Numbered from the stretch's first letter, positions 8,431 to 17,931 are shown. The stretch is 64,000 nt of DNA from an uncultured Tropicimonas sp. (GCA_947495685.1 CANLZY010000001.1:1-64000); one strand, 5' to 3'. Notes: a model not told the origin generated them from the letters alone. Numbers and translations: made by a program.

Positions 8431-9306
8431 ATGAGCTACGAAGGCAAGATCTACCGCCCCTGGATGGAGGCGGACAGCGAACTCATCCAGGTGACGTTGG
8501 GGTGCTCGGTCAATACCTGCACCTTCTGCAGTATGTTTCGGGACAAGTCCTTCCGCCGCAAGCCGCTGGAGGAGATCTTCGCAGATATCGAGATGCTGAG
8601 GCGCTACCGCCCGCGGGTGGAGTCGATCTTCCTGATCGACGGCAATGTCATGGTGCTGAAAACCGAGTTCCTGCTGAAGGTAATCGCAAAGATCAACGAG
8701 ACCTTCCCGGAGCTGAAGAACCTGGCGATGTATTCCGGCCTGAATGACCTGCGCCGCAAGTCGGTGGAGGAGTTGGCGCAATTGCGCGCGGCAGGGGTGA
8801 CCACGCTTTATGCCGGGCTGGAATCCGGTGATGCGGGCATTCTCGCGGACATCAGGAAAGGGATGACGCAGGAACAGGCGATCGAGGGCATGGAACTGGC
8901 CAAGGCGGCCGGGATCCGTGTCTTGCTCAGTGTGATCTTCGGCCTTGGCGGGCGGGACCGGTCGCGGGCGCATATCGAAGAAACCACGCGGCTCCTGAAC
9001 ATCCTGAAACCGGAGGAGCTGGCCCCTATGGCGCTGGCCATCCAGCCCGGCACCGAGCTGGAGCAGCAGGTACGCGACGGAACCTTCGTCATGCCTACAC
9101 CGCTGCAGGTGCTGGAGGAGGAGAAGTACCTCCTCGAAAACCTCGACAATTTCGAGCATTTCTACTGGGGTGACCACGGCAACAACATCGCCCATATGCG
9201 CGGCTGGATGCCGAAGTATCGTGACAAGTTCCTCGAGCATATCGAGATGCAGATCGCGGAGAATCCGGTGGTGAAACAGGAGGAGCTGGTAACCTATGTC
9301 TGGTAA
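8431..9306 (+). CDS. Radical SAM protein
   Basis: A 291-residue enzyme of the radical SAM superfamily. Its cluster motif is GCSVNTCTFC, with cysteines at 25, 30 and 33, so the spacing is CX4CX2C rather than the textbook CX3CX2C; spacing of this kind occurs in some COG1032-like subfamilies. A glycine-rich SAM-contact segment (YAGLESGDAGIL) lies near 130. There is no extra C-terminal cysteine cluster. The substrate is unknown. The start at 8431 (MSYEGKIYRPW) is preferred over an in-frame GTG at 8377. The gene overlaps the following luciferase-like gene by 11 nt, so the two are translationally coupled. Confidence 0.85.
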   Translation: MSYEGKIYRPWMEADSELIQVTLGCSVNTCTFCSMFRDKSFRRKPLEEIFADIEMLRRYRPRVESIFLIDGNVMVLKTEFLLKVIAKINETFPELKNLAMYSGLNDLRRKSVEELAQLRAAGVTTLYAGLESGDAGILADIRKGMTQEQAIEGMELAKAAGIRVLLSVIFGLGGRDRSRAHIEETTRLLNILKPEELAPMALAIQPGTELEQQVRDGTFVMPTPLQVLEEEKYLLENLDNFEHFYWGDHGNNIAHMRGWMPKYRDKFLEHIEMQIAENPVVKQEELVTYVW

Positions 9307-10261
9307 CGGCCGCCCTGCCTTCGCGCCTCTCAACCGCGGCTTCAATGCCACCTTCCGGCCGGGGAAACTGAGCCTCGGCCTCGTGGTGCCGTTGGAGAGC
9401 TATGCCACTGGACCGGTGCCGGAGATGCAGCGCCATGTGGAGCGCGTGCAACTGGCCGAAAGGCTTGGTTTCGAGGCCGTCTGGCTGCGCGATGTGCCCT
9501 TCAACGTGCCCTCCTTTGGCGATGCCGGGCAGATCTTCGACCCCTTCGTCTATCTCGGTTTGCTCGCCGGGCAGACGGAGCGGATCGCGCTTGGGGTGGC
9601 TTCCATCGTGCTGCCGTTGCGCCACCCGGCGCATGTCGCCAAGGCGGCCGCGAGCGTGGATGCGCTTTCGAGCGGGCGGTTGTTGCTCGGCGTGGCATCC
9701 GGCGACCGGCCGGAGGAATACCCGGCGATGCACCTGCCCTTTGCCGAGCGCGGCGCGCGGTTCCGCGACAGCTACGATTACATGCGGCGCATGGCGGAGG
9801 ACCGGCCCGCTTTCGAGAACGCCTTCGGCACGCCGCATGGGCAGATGGACATGTTGCCAAAGCCGGCTGCGGGGCGCCTGCCCCTGCTGATCACCGGCGG
9901 CAGCCAGCAATCGCCGGATTGGGTGGCGGCGCATGGCGATGGCTGGATGACCTTCCCGCGCCCCACTACCGCCCAGGCGCAGGTGATCGCCGAGTATCGC
10001 GCCCGGATCGCGGCGGCGGGCCAACCCGACAAGCCGGTGATGCAGCCGCTCTATATCGACCTTGCCGAGGATCCCGACGCGGCTCCCCAGCCGATTCATC
10101 TCGGCTTCCGCGCCGGGGCGAACCACCTGCGCGTCTATCTGAAATCCATCGAGGAGATCGGCGTGAACCACGTCGCGCTGAACTTGCGCTTCAACCAGGC
10201 CGATATCGAGACAACCCTGAAACGCCTGGCCGAGGAGGTCCTGCTGGACTTCTCCGCCTGA
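9296..10261 (+). CDS. Luciferase-like FMN-dependent oxidoreductase (LLM class)
   Basis: A 321-residue TIM-barrel flavin monooxygenase resembling the BA3436 subgroup. Supporting segments are LSLGLVVPLESYATGPVPEM at the N-terminus, FEAVWLRDVPF near 63, LGVASIVLPLRHPAHVAKAAASVD (about residues 98-121) and SGRLLLGVASGDRP just after it. Members use reduced flavin, usually from F420 or FMN reductases, to oxidise small organic substrates. It is the middle gene of a three-gene operon with a radical SAM enzyme (11-nt overlap) and an SDR (13 nt downstream), which suggests successive steps on one metabolite. Confidence 0.88.
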   Translation: MSGNGRPAFAPLNRGFNATFRPGKLSLGLVVPLESYATGPVPEMQRHVERVQLAERLGFEAVWLRDVPFNVPSFGDAGQIFDPFVYLGLLAGQTERIALGVASIVLPLRHPAHVAKAAASVDALSSGRLLLGVASGDRPEEYPAMHLPFAERGARFRDSYDYMRRMAEDRPAFENAFGTPHGQMDMLPKPAAGRLPLLITGGSQQSPDWVAAHGDGWMTFPRPTTAQAQVIAEYRARIAAAGQPDKPVMQPLYIDLAEDPDAAPQPIHLGFRAGANHLRVYLKSIEEIGVNHVALNLRFNQADIETTLKRLAEEVLLDFSA

Positions 10262-10274
10262 AGGATAGAGACAG

Positions 10275-11075
10275 ATGAAAACGATCCTGATCACCGGTGC
10301 CACCGATGGCATCGGGCTTGAAACCACCCGTATGCTGGCCCCGCTCGGCCACAAGCTGCTTCTGCATGGGCGCAACCCGAAGAAGCTCGACAGCGCGAAG
10401 GCTGCCATCGCCTCCATCCCCGGCGCGGCACCGGTCGAAACCTTCCTGGCCGATCTCTCGAACCTGAAGGAGGTGGCGGCGCTGGCGGAGGCCGTTGCCG
10501 AACGGCATGACCGGCTCGACGTGTTGATCAACAATGCCGGCGTGCTGTCCACACCGCATCCGATCACCGCCGACGGGTTGGACATCCGCTTCGTCGTCAA
10601 CACTCTTGCGCCCTACCTGCTGACCAAACGCCTGCTCCCGCTGCTTGGAACATCGGGCCGGGTGGTCAACCTCTCCTCCGCCGCCCAGGCGCCGGTGGAC
10701 CTGCAGGCCTTCACTGGCCAACGCCGGCTCTCCCACAATGCCGCCTATGCGCAGAGCAAACTGGCGATCACCATCTGGACCGGTCTCATGGCCGCCTCCA
10801 ACCCGGAGGGCCCGATGCTCGTCGCTGTAAACCCCGGCTCACTGCTCGGATCCAAGATGGTCAAGGAGAGCTATGGCGTCTCCGGTGGCGATCTGCGGAT
10901 CGGCGCGGATATCCTCACCCGCGCGGCGACCTCTGCCGAATTCGCCAACGCGTCCGGCAAGTATTATGACAATGACGCCCGCCGCTTTGCCCCGCCGCAC
11001 CCTGCGGCACAGGACGCGGCAGGTGCGAAGAAACTCGTCCGGACACTGGAGAAACTGCTCTCGCGTCTGACATAG
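10275..11075 (+). CDS. Short-chain dehydrogenase/reductase
   Basis: A 266-residue classical-type SDR. Its motifs are TGATDGIG (residues 7-14), NNAGV near 89, an active-site serine in VVNLSSAAQ near 131, and YAQSK (the Tyr-x3-Lys catalytic pair) near 157-161. It resembles the retinol-dehydrogenase/WWOX-like SDRs. It probably performs an NAD(P)H-linked carbonyl/alcohol conversion in the same pathway as the upstream radical SAM and luciferase-like proteins. It ends just before a strong bidirectional terminator. Confidence 0.9.
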   Translation: MKTILITGATDGIGLETTRMLAPLGHKLLLHGRNPKKLDSAKAAIASIPGAAPVETFLADLSNLKEVAALAEAVAERHDRLDVLINNAGVLSTPHPITADGLDIRFVVNTLAPYLLTKRLLPLLGTSGRVVNLSSAAQAPVDLQAFTGQRRLSHNAAYAQSKLAITIWTGLMAASNPEGPMLVAVNPGSLLGSKMVKESYGVSGGDLRIGADILTRAATSAEFANASGKYYDNDARRFAPPHPAAQDAAGAKKLVRTLEKLLSRLT

Positions 11076-11101
11076 CCGGTGCAGGGATGCCGGAGACGCA
11101 G

Positions 11102-11135
11102 AACGCCTCGTCCGCTCGGACGAGGCGTTTCTTGT
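11102..11135. terminator. Strong rho-independent terminator
   Basis: AACGCCTCGTCC and GGACGAGGCGTT form a perfect 12-bp stem with a GCTC loop, followed by TTCTTGTT. It sits between the convergent SDR and CmcJ-like genes and can serve both strands. Confidence 0.9.
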
Positions 11136-11151
11136 TCTGGCCCGTGTGAGG

Positions 11152-11931
11152 TCAATACCGAATGAGCGCCCGGCTCTCGATGCTCTTGCGCGGGATCGAA
11201 AGGCTGGCATCCTCCACCATGTCGATGGCGCTGTGACCGACCGATGGAAGCTCGCGATTGTCGTAGATGTTGAAATACACGACCTCCTCCGGCGTCATCC
11301 TGGAGCGGTAGATCCATTCGTGTCGATCACTGGCAACCAGCCCCATGATATGCCCTCGCCGGTCCGGATAGATCAGGTCGATCAACTCCCAGTCCTCCGC
11401 CCGCACGGTCGAGGGGCGGATGAAGCCGAGCGGCGCGGAGTTGATCGGGTTTTCCACCGGACGCCAGATATTGACGAAGGCATAGTGGCCCCGGTTCCAC
11501 TCCGACGCTCCTTCAGCGCCCAACAGGTCAATGAGCCGCTTCTCTGCGCCTTCTGGGCTGTAATCGCTCTGGACATTTCGCGCTGGTTTGCGGTCCGAGT
11601 TCGGATCGTCGATCCGCACGGTATGATCGAAAATCACCACCTCCTGCGCGCCAAGTTCGCGGTCCAGAAGGCCGGTCAACTCGCTGTCATAGATGGGATG
11701 CCATGCCCCGTCCTGCGGGAAGATTGTCACCTCGCTGGGCAGGGTGGCGAAGCCCACGCAATCCTCGGCGAAGGTCACAATGGCCTCCCCTGTGCGCTGA
11801 TCCAGAACGGGCACATTCGTGGCGGCAAGTTCGGGCGATATCATCTTGCCGACCACTCCGCCGGGATCGATGTGAAAGGCCTGCCGTTCGGGACGGGTGA
11901 CGTGGTAATTTACAGAGCCCGTGCGAGGCAT
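11152..11931 (-). CDS. CmcJ/NvfI/AsaB-type oxygenase family protein
   Basis: A 259-residue protein matching the CmcJ/NvfI (AsaB-like) hydroxylase/desaturase family. Indicators are the opening VNYHVTRPERQAFHID, DHTVRIDDPNS near 104, and AFVNIWRPVENPINSAPLGF near 152. Family members are Fe(II)/2-oxoglutarate-dependent or related oxygenases found in fungal and bacterial secondary metabolism. The H and D residues in FDHTVRIDD are candidate metal ligands. It converges on the radical SAM operon. Whether it acts in the same pathway is not shown. Confidence 0.75.
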   Translation of the reverse strand: MPRTGSVNYHVTRPERQAFHIDPGGVVGKMISPELAATNVPVLDQRTGEAIVTFAEDCVGFATLPSEVTIFPQDGAWHPIYDSELTGLLDRELGAQEVVIFDHTVRIDDPNSDRKPARNVQSDYSPEGAEKRLIDLLGAEGASEWNRGHYAFVNIWRPVENPINSAPLGFIRPSTVRAEDWELIDLIYPDRRGHIMGLVASDRHEWIYRSRMTPEEVVYFNIYDNRELPSVGHSAIDMVEDASLSIPRKSIESRALIRY

Positions 11932-12143
11932 GTCGCGTTTCCTTTAGGGTCCTGTGGCAGAGCTGCTGTGCGGGGACAGAGCCGCCTGTTTCGCGCTGAA
12001 GGCAGCATTTGCAGACTGAGTTGAATGAAAAACGGGCCTGACGCGGCTTCATATTTCGCAATTTTGATAGAATAGAAGCCCACCTTTTCAGGCGGGCTCC
12101 CGTTGTGGTTCAAGTTGCGTGAAAGGCACCTGGAGGTGCGCGA

Positions 12144-12551
12144 TCACACATCGTCGATGAAGACCTGCTTGACGTGAAGCGTGTCCATGTACTCGCGGAT
12201 CACCGTGATCCGGCCATCGGAAAGAACGATCAGAAAGTGATAGACGTTGTTGTAAACAGTGCCGTTTTCCTTCGTCCCTCAGGAGTCCATCTCCACCGCA
12301 ACCCTGTCACCTTCCGCAGTCCAGCCAAGTGGCGTCAGCCGCAAACCCTTGGGCATCATCTCCCGAACGGTCTGAACAAGCGCGCCAATCCCGGCCTTGT
12401 CCATCTGGCCATGCACCGGCAGATCTCCCTGCCGACCCATGGCCTGCCAGACGACGCCGTCCTCCAGAAAGGCCAGCGCGCCTTCCACATCCGTTTCGGA
12501 AAACCGCTCAAAGAAGCTTTGAACAACCTGCTTGTTCTGGCTGCAGGACAT
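12144..12551 (-). pseudogene. NTF2/SnoaL-like protein broken by an in-frame stop
   Basis: The frame starting MSCSQNKQVVQSFFERFSE encodes an NTF2-like (SnoaL/ketosteroid-isomerase fold) protein. After 90 codons it meets TGA at 12279-12281. The same frame then continues with family-like sequence (GTKENGTVYNNVYHF, then DGRITVIREYMDTLH) to a natural stop at 12144. A single base change or a sequencing error would explain it. The ATG overlaps the stop of the enoyl-CoA hydratase gene (TGATG), so the two were translationally coupled. Related proteins often act as small isomerases or dehydratases, or as partners of catabolic enzymes. Confidence 0.8.
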
Positions 12552-13396
12552 CAGTTGATCTCCTGCACGCCCATGACCAAGTCGCCCCATTTTCGCTGGT
12601 TCTCGATGTCATGCTCGAGACCCTGCTCATCGGCGATGGCAAAGCGCTTGACCGCCGGGGTCTTGCTGGTCGCCTGGTAGAGCCAGTAGGCCTCGGCCTT
12701 CAGCGCCTCGTCGATCGGCTTGTCGATGGATTCATAGACCATCCGCTTGCAGGCGGTGATGGACTCGGCGGGGAACTGCGCGATGCGCTTTGCGAGCGCG
12801 TCCACGAAGGGGCCGATCTCTTCGGGGTCCAGCGCGCGGTTGATCGTGCCGAAGCGCTCGGCATCGTCCGCGTCGTAGTCATTGGCGCTCAGGATGATCT
12901 CCAACGCCTTGCCCAACCCGGTCTGGCGCGCCATGCGCGAAGCACCGCCACCGCAGGGCAGGATGCCCATACCCACTTCCATCTGCATGAACTTGTACTT
13001 GCCGCGCGCGGCAAAGCGCATGTCCAGCGCCAGCGCGAGCTCATGACCGCCGCCACGGGCGAAGCCTTCGAGCTTGGCGATGGTGGCTTGCGGCACCCGG
13101 CTGATGCGTTCGCAGACGGCCTGCAGGTCCAGCAACTCGACCTCCTCGCGCGAGACGGCCTCGGTCGACATGTCCTTGAGCAGCTCGGTGTCGTAATGGC
13201 AGACCCGGATTTCGGGGTTGGCGGATTGGAAGATCACCGCCTTGGTGTCACGGTCCCGCTCGAGCCGCATGGCAAGGCTGTTGAGGTCGGCCAGCATCTC
13301 CTGGCCCTGCACGTTGACCGAACCGAAATCGAAGGTCACGGTGGCGATGGCGTCTTTGACGTCGACAGAAAAGGTCTGGAAGTTCTCGTATTTCAT
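12551..13396 (-). CDS. Enoyl-CoA hydratase/isomerase (crotonase) family protein
   Basis: A 281-residue crotonase-fold protein. The oxyanion-hole loop is FARGGGHELALALDMRFAA (about 112-130), followed by MEVGMGILPCGGGASRMARQTG. Its N-terminal segment VRVCHYDTELLKDM differs from the usual AGAD loop. The acidic residues used by hydratases are not clearly placed, so a non-canonical crotonase reaction is possible. It is divergent from lpd-lipA, and an AACTGTCTCA / TGAGACAGTT operator lies 213 nt upstream. It is co-transcribed with the broken NTF2-like gene. Confidence 0.85.
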   Translation of the reverse strand: MKYENFQTFSVDVKDAIATVTFDFGSVNVQGQEMLADLNSLAMRLERDRDTKAVIFQSANPEIRVCHYDTELLKDMSTEAVSREEVELLDLQAVCERISRVPQATIAKLEGFARGGGHELALALDMRFAARGKYKFMQMEVGMGILPCGGGASRMARQTGLGKALEIILSANDYDADDAERFGTINRALDPEEIGPFVDALAKRIAQFPAESITACKRMVYESIDKPIDEALKAEAYWLYQATSKTPAVKRFAIADEQGLEHDIENQRKWGDLVMGVQEIN

Positions 13397-13608
13397 GACA
13401 GGTTTCCTATTGGAAGGACCGCCATCGACAGCAGCGGCCCGGGGATGTTTCCATGTGATCGGCTTCGGATCGTTGGCGGCATCCTTGGCCTGAAATCTAC
13501 CTACCTTATTGCGATTTCCGATAAATCAGCATTCTTTCGCCTTCAGAATTCATATTTCGCGAACAGTTAAGAACTTGCAGCGCAGCTCAGACTGCGCCAC
13601 GCGAGCGA

Positions 13609-13640
13609 AACTGTCTCAGGATTCAGGCGATGAGACAGTT
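13609..13640. promoter_or_regulatory. Operator 1 of the AcoR-like regulon
   Basis: AACTGTCTCA, 12 nt, TGAGACAGTT: a perfect 10+10 inverted repeat between the divergent hydratase (start 13396) and lpd (start 13750) genes, 110 nt upstream of lpd. The same arms occur at 23037-23067 and 26111-26141. It is the likely binding site of the Fis-type activator encoded at 16266. Confidence 0.75.
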
Positions 13641-13749
13641 CACGGCCGGCGCGCTCCGCCTCGTTGCGCCAAGGTGCCTTCCCCGGTCAGTTTCCCGCCG
13701 AAGAACGACCAATGCGTCGTGGCAAAGCGAAATCCGAAAGGACTCCGAG

Positions 13750-15144
13750 ATGGCGGAACAGCAATTCGACATGATCGTGATCGGCGCCGGCCCGGGCGGC
13801 TACGTGGCCGCGATCCGGGGCGCGCAGCTGGGGCTGAAAGTGGCCTGCGTGGAACGCGAACACCTGGGCGGCATCTGCCTGAACTGGGGCTGCATCCCGA
13901 CCAAGGCACTGCTCCGTTCGGCGGAGGTTTTCCACCTGATGGAGCGGGCGGGTGAGTTCGGGCTGAAGGCGGAGAATCTTGGCTACGATTTCGACGGTGT
14001 CGTGACGCGGTCCCGCAAGGTGGCCAAGCAGCTCTCGAACGGTGTGGGTTTCCTGTTCAAGAAGAACAAGGTCACCACGATCATGGGCGAGGCGCGGCTC
14101 ACCGGAAACGGCAAGGTGAGCGTGATCACGAAGGACGGCGAGGAGGAGATCTCCGCGCCGAATATCGTCGTCGCCACCGGCGCGCGGGCGCGGGAACTGC
14201 CGGGACTGGAGGCCGATGGCAAACGCGTCTGGACCTACAAGACCGCGCTGCAACCGCCTCACATGCCCGGCAAGCTTCTGGTGATCGGCTCCGGCGCCAT
14301 CGGCATCGAATTCGCCAGCTTCTACAACACGCTCGGGGCCGACACGACTGTCGTCGAAGTGATGGATCGGGTGCTGCCGGTCGAGGATGCCGAGATTTCC
14401 GCCTTTGCAAAGAAGGCCTTCGTGAAGCAGGGGATGAAGATCCTGGAGAAGTCCTCCGTCACGCGGCTCGACCGCTCCGAGGACAAGGTCATCGCCCATA
14501 TCCAAACCGGCGGCGAGGTCACCACCGAAGAATTCGACACGGTGATCTCGGCTGTCGGCATTGTCGGCAATGTCGAAAATCTCGGGCTGGAAGATCTGGG
14601 CGTGAGGATCGACCGCAGCCATGTGGTCACAGATGAATACTGCCGCACCGGTGTCGACGGGCTCTACGCCATCGGCGATATCGCCGGGGGTCCGTGGCTG
14701 GCGCACAAGGCATCGCATGAGGGCGTCATGGTCGCCGAACTGGCCGCCGGGCAGGAGGCGCATCCGGTGAAGAAGGCCAATATCGCCGGCTGCACCTATT
14801 GCACGCCGCAGGTCGCCAGTGTCGGCATGACGGAGGCCGCGGCGAAAGAGGCCGGGCACGACATCAAGGTCGGCCGATTCCCCTTCATCGGCAATGGCAA
14901 GGCCATCGCGCTTGGCGAGTCGCAGGGCATGGTGAAGACGGTGTTCGACGCGGCAACGGGCGAACTTCTTGGCGCGCATATGGTCGGCGCCGAGGTGACG
15001 GAACTGATCCAGGGTTTCGTCGTCGGCAAGACGCTTGAGACCACGGCGGAGGACCTGTCCGAGACTGTCTTCCCGCATCCCAGCATCTCGGAGGCGATGC
15101 ATGAAAGCGTTCTCGACGCGCTCGACCGCGTGATCCACATCTGA
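13750..15144 (+). CDS. lpdA: Dihydrolipoyl dehydrogenase (E3)
   Basis: A 464-residue flavoprotein disulfide reductase. It has an FAD motif ([13 protein letters not shown], 9-21), the redox disulfide [14 protein letters not shown] (about 41-54), an NAD motif ([14 protein letters not shown] near 178) and a C-terminal HPSISE with the catalytic His-Glu pair. It reoxidises the dihydrolipoyl group of 2-oxoacid dehydrogenase complexes, making NADH. The start at 13750 has AAAGGA upstream; the frame is open further without a ribosome site. The gene is followed 14 nt later by lipA. It is the third enzyme of the acetoin-type complex encoded at 19.9-22.9 kb. Confidence 0.95.
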   Translation: MAEQQFDMIVIGAGPGGYVAAIRGAQLGLKVACVEREHLGGICLNWGCIPTKALLRSAEVFHLMERAGEFGLKAENLGYDFDGVVTRSRKVAKQLSNGVGFLFKKNKVTTIMGEARLTGNGKVSVITKDGEEEISAPNIVVATGARARELPGLEADGKRVWTYKTALQPPHMPGKLLVIGSGAIGIEFASFYNTLGADTTVVEVMDRVLPVEDAEISAFAKKAFVKQGMKILEKSSVTRLDRSEDKVIAHIQTGGEVTTEEFDTVISAVGIVGNVENLGLEDLGVRIDRSHVVTDEYCRTGVDGLYAIGDIAGGPWLAHKASHEGVMVAELAAGQEAHPVKKANIAGCTYCTPQVASVGMTEAAAKEAGHDIKVGRFPFIGNGKAIALGESQGMVKTVFDAATGELLGAHMVGAEVTELIQGFVVGKTLETTAEDLSETVFPHPSISEAMHESVLDALDRVIHI

Positions 15145-15158
15145 CGAAGGGGGCAACC

Positions 15159-16097
15159 ATGCGCGACCTGACAATCCCGAGCGAACGCCACTCGGAAAAG
15201 GCGCATCTGCCGGACAAGGCGCAGCCGAAGAAGCCGGCCCGGATCCGGGTGAAGGCACCCTCGGGCAAGGGGTTTCAGGACACGCATGATGTCATCCGCG
15301 AACACGGGCTGGCGACGGTCTGTTCCGAGGCGAGCTGTCCCAATGTCGGCAAGTGTTTCTCGCAAGGACACGCCACGATGATGATCATGGGTGAGATCTG
15401 CACACGTGGCTGCACCTTCTGCAACGTGGCCACGGGCAAGCCTGAGGCGCTCGACGCGTTCGAGCCAAGCCGTGTGGCCCAAGCGGTGGCGCGGCTGGGG
15501 ATAAAACACGTCGTCATCACCTCGGTGGACCGCGACGACCTTTCAGATGGCGGGGCGGAGCATTTCGCCCAAACGATCCGCGCCATCCGACACCGCGCGC
15601 CCGAGAGCACGATCGAGATCCTGACGCCGGATTTCCTGCGCTGTGGTCCGGAGGCGCTGGAAACCGTGGTCGCGGCAAAGCCGGATGTGTTCAACCACAA
15701 CCTGGAAACGGTGCCCGGCCTCTACCCCTCCGTCCGCCCCGGCGCGCGCTACTTCCACTCGCTGCGGCTACTTCAGCGGGTGAAGGAACTGGACCCGACC
15801 ATATTCACCAAATCCGGCATCATGGTCGGACTGGGAGAGGACAAGCAGGGCGTCGGCCAGGTGATGGACGACATGCGCGCCGCTGACATCGACTTCCTGA
15901 CTATCGGCCAGTATCTGCAGCCGACCCCCAAGCACCACGCGGTGGAGCGGTTCGTCACGCCGGAGGAATTCGCCTCCTACGAGAAAGCGGCCTTCGGCAA
16001 GGGCTTCTTGATGGTCTCAGCGACCCCGCTGGCCCGATCGAGCTACCATGCCGGCGATGATTTCGAACGGCTGAGGGCAGCACGGCTGGTGCGGTGA
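15159..16097 (+). CDS. lipA: Lipoyl synthase
   Basis: A 312-residue radical SAM enzyme that inserts two sulfurs into protein-bound octanoyl groups. It has the auxiliary-cluster motif [12 protein letters not shown] (about 55-66), the radical SAM motif CTRGCTFC (about 81-88) and the C-terminal RSSYHAGD segment with the serine ligand. It stands directly after lpdA and next to the acetoin-dehydrogenase-like genes. This suggests a cluster-dedicated copy in addition to a housekeeping lipA elsewhere (inferred). Confidence 0.95.
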   Translation: MRDLTIPSERHSEKAHLPDKAQPKKPARIRVKAPSGKGFQDTHDVIREHGLATVCSEASCPNVGKCFSQGHATMMIMGEICTRGCTFCNVATGKPEALDAFEPSRVAQAVARLGIKHVVITSVDRDDLSDGGAEHFAQTIRAIRHRAPESTIEILTPDFLRCGPEALETVVAAKPDVFNHNLETVPGLYPSVRPGARYFHSLRLLQRVKELDPTIFTKSGIMVGLGEDKQGVGQVMDDMRAADIDFLTIGQYLQPTPKHHAVERFVTPEEFASYEKAAFGKGFLMVSATPLARSSYHAGDDFERLRAARLVR

Positions 16098-16265
16098 TCC
16101 GCGCCACATTTGACCGTGCGTATTCGCAAATCAGTGAAAATGGGCCGCGATTGTCAAGAAACGACGAACACTGAAATCAGATCGACGCGGGAAAGACAGG
16201 CCGGTTTGCCTTGATCGGAGATGCCCCAGCGTAACATACTTGACCAAATATGCGGGGGGAGACGC

Positions 16266-17915
16266 ATGGTTGGACTCATCGGAGACGACGAATACCGGCG
16301 CGCGGTGGACGCGTCTCGACAGCGTTGCCGCGGCCTGCTTTTGCACCCGGACGCCAAAAACCCGATCCTGCGTCTGCAACAGACGGAGGTCGCACCGCGC
16401 CGCGAGGCCTTTCTCGATGCGCTTGGCGATATCCGAAGCGAAACCGATGCCCTGGCCGAGATCGCGTTGAAGGCTGGGCACTGCCTGATCGTCACCGATC
16501 CCGATTGCATTGCCATCGATATCCGCACCACCCCAGCCGACCATGACGTGCTGGATGCCGCCGGGATCGTGTTGGGGAGTTGCTGGAGCGAGCAACTGGC
16601 AGGAACCAATGGCGTGTCGCTGGCGGTCGAAGAAGGAGGCGTGTTCACCGTGCGCGGCCGGGACCATTTCTTCCGAAACCTGAAGGATGTCGTCTGCTCC
16701 GGCGCGCCGATCCGGGGGGCGGATGGCCAGATCCTCGGCACGCTCTCGTTGAGTTGCCTCGACCGGGAGAGCCCGGTCGATTACGTCCTCGCCCAGCATC
16801 TGTTGAACCAGACCGCCGACCGGATCGAGGCCCGGCTCTTTGCACGCACCTATGCCTCGCGGCACATCATGGCGCCCGCCCCCGGCGCTCCGCGTGGCGC
16901 GCTGCTGGCGCTGGACGACAGCGAGCGGATCGTGGCCGCGACCCGGGCCGCGAGCGAGATCAGCGCGGGCGACGGTCTGATCGGCAAGACGCTGGAGGAA
17001 GCCTTCGAGAGCGAGCTGCCCGTGGTTGATCTGCCGGGCAGGATGGTCAGTGTCAGGCCCGTCTCCGGCCGGCTCGCCTCCGACCTGCGCGAGATCGCCG
17101 GCGCCGATCCGGCCATGAACAGAGCGGTTGCCGAGGCCGAGAGGCTGCTTACCCTGAACCTGCCGGTGCTGCTGGAAGGCGGGCCGGGCAGCGGCAGGAA
17201 ACAGCTGGCCGAGGCGCTACTGCGCCAGTCCCGCCGCTCGATGCGCTACCTGGACGGGCTGGCGATGGCTGCGTCGGAGAATGCCGGCCGGGCCGTTGTC
17301 GACTGGGCGCAGGAGACCGACCGCTTCCTGCAGAAGGGTGCGGAGATCACCCTTCTGTTCAGTGAGCTGGAGGCGCTTCCGCCCCGTGCCAGGACGCTAC
17401 TGGCCGCCTGGTTGACCCGGCATGACGGTGAGGGCAGCCTGCGTGGCGCCACGGCGCGGTTCCGGCTGGTTGCCACCTTGATCTCTGACGAGGACCTCGG
17501 CCCGTTGGCAGCTGTTTTCGCCGCGCAGCATGTCAGGCTTCCGGATCTGCGGAACCGGCAGGACAGGTCCGTGCTGATCGAAAGGGGACATGAACGGCTT
17601 GCCGGGCCGGACGCCACGATCTCGCCCGAGGCCATGCGCTGCCTGGAGGCCTATGGCTGGCCCGGAAACCTGCGGGAGCTGGAGAATGTCATGGCGGGGA
17701 TCGTGACCCTGCACGGGCGGCGGGATCTCTGCATCTCGCAGCTTCCCCAGCATATCGCGCAGAGCGGCGCGCCTGAGGCTGCCAAGGTGCCGGACCTGGA
17801 AGAGGCGCTGCGCCAGACACGGTGGAACGTCAGCCGTGCGGCGCGGTTGATGGGGATCAGCCGCGCGACGATCAACCGGCGGATCAAGGAGGCGGGACTG
17901 TCACGTCCCGCCTGA
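16266..17915 (+). CDS. AcoR-like Fis-type activator with a degenerate AAA+ domain
   Basis: A 549-residue regulator resembling AcoR: an N-terminal GAF-like sensor region (SWSEQLAGTNGVSLAVEEGG near 105, then FFRNLKDVVCSGAPIRGADG), a AAA+ region, and a C-terminal Fis helix-turn-helix (NVSRAARLMGISRATINRRI). The AAA+ part is decayed: Walker A reads GGPGSGRK, Walker B reads LLFSELEAL, and the GAFTGA loop that contacts sigma-54 is not found. It may therefore act with a sigma-70-type polymerase. No sigma-54 (-24/-12) promoter was seen upstream of the target genes. The start at 16266 follows GGGGGA. It probably binds the three TGTCTCA/TGAGACA inverted repeats in the cluster. Confidence 0.85.
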   Translation: MVGLIGDDEYRRAVDASRQRCRGLLLHPDAKNPILRLQQTEVAPRREAFLDALGDIRSETDALAEIALKAGHCLIVTDPDCIAIDIRTTPADHDVLDAAGIVLGSCWSEQLAGTNGVSLAVEEGGVFTVRGRDHFFRNLKDVVCSGAPIRGADGQILGTLSLSCLDRESPVDYVLAQHLLNQTADRIEARLFARTYASRHIMAPAPGAPRGALLALDDSERIVAATRAASEISAGDGLIGKTLEEAFESELPVVDLPGRMVSVRPVSGRLASDLREIAGADPAMNRAVAEAERLLTLNLPVLLEGGPGSGRKQLAEALLRQSRRSMRYLDGLAMAASENAGRAVVDWAQETDRFLQKGAEITLLFSELEALPPRARTLLAAWLTRHDGEGSLRGATARFRLVATLISDEDLGPLAAVFAAQHVRLPDLRNRQDRSVLIERGHERLAGPDATISPEAMRCLEAYGWPGNLRELENVMAGIVTLHGRRDLCISQLPQHIAQSGAPEAAKVPDLEEALRQTRWNVSRAARLMGISRATINRRIKEAGLSRPA

Positions 17916-17931
17916 GAACCAGGCTGAAGCC

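Noticed and set aside
9095-10603. 502-codon minus-strand frame opposite the luciferase-like and SDR genes
   Set aside because: Rich in Arg and Pro, typical of a shadow in GC-rich DNA. The plus strand has clear family motifs.
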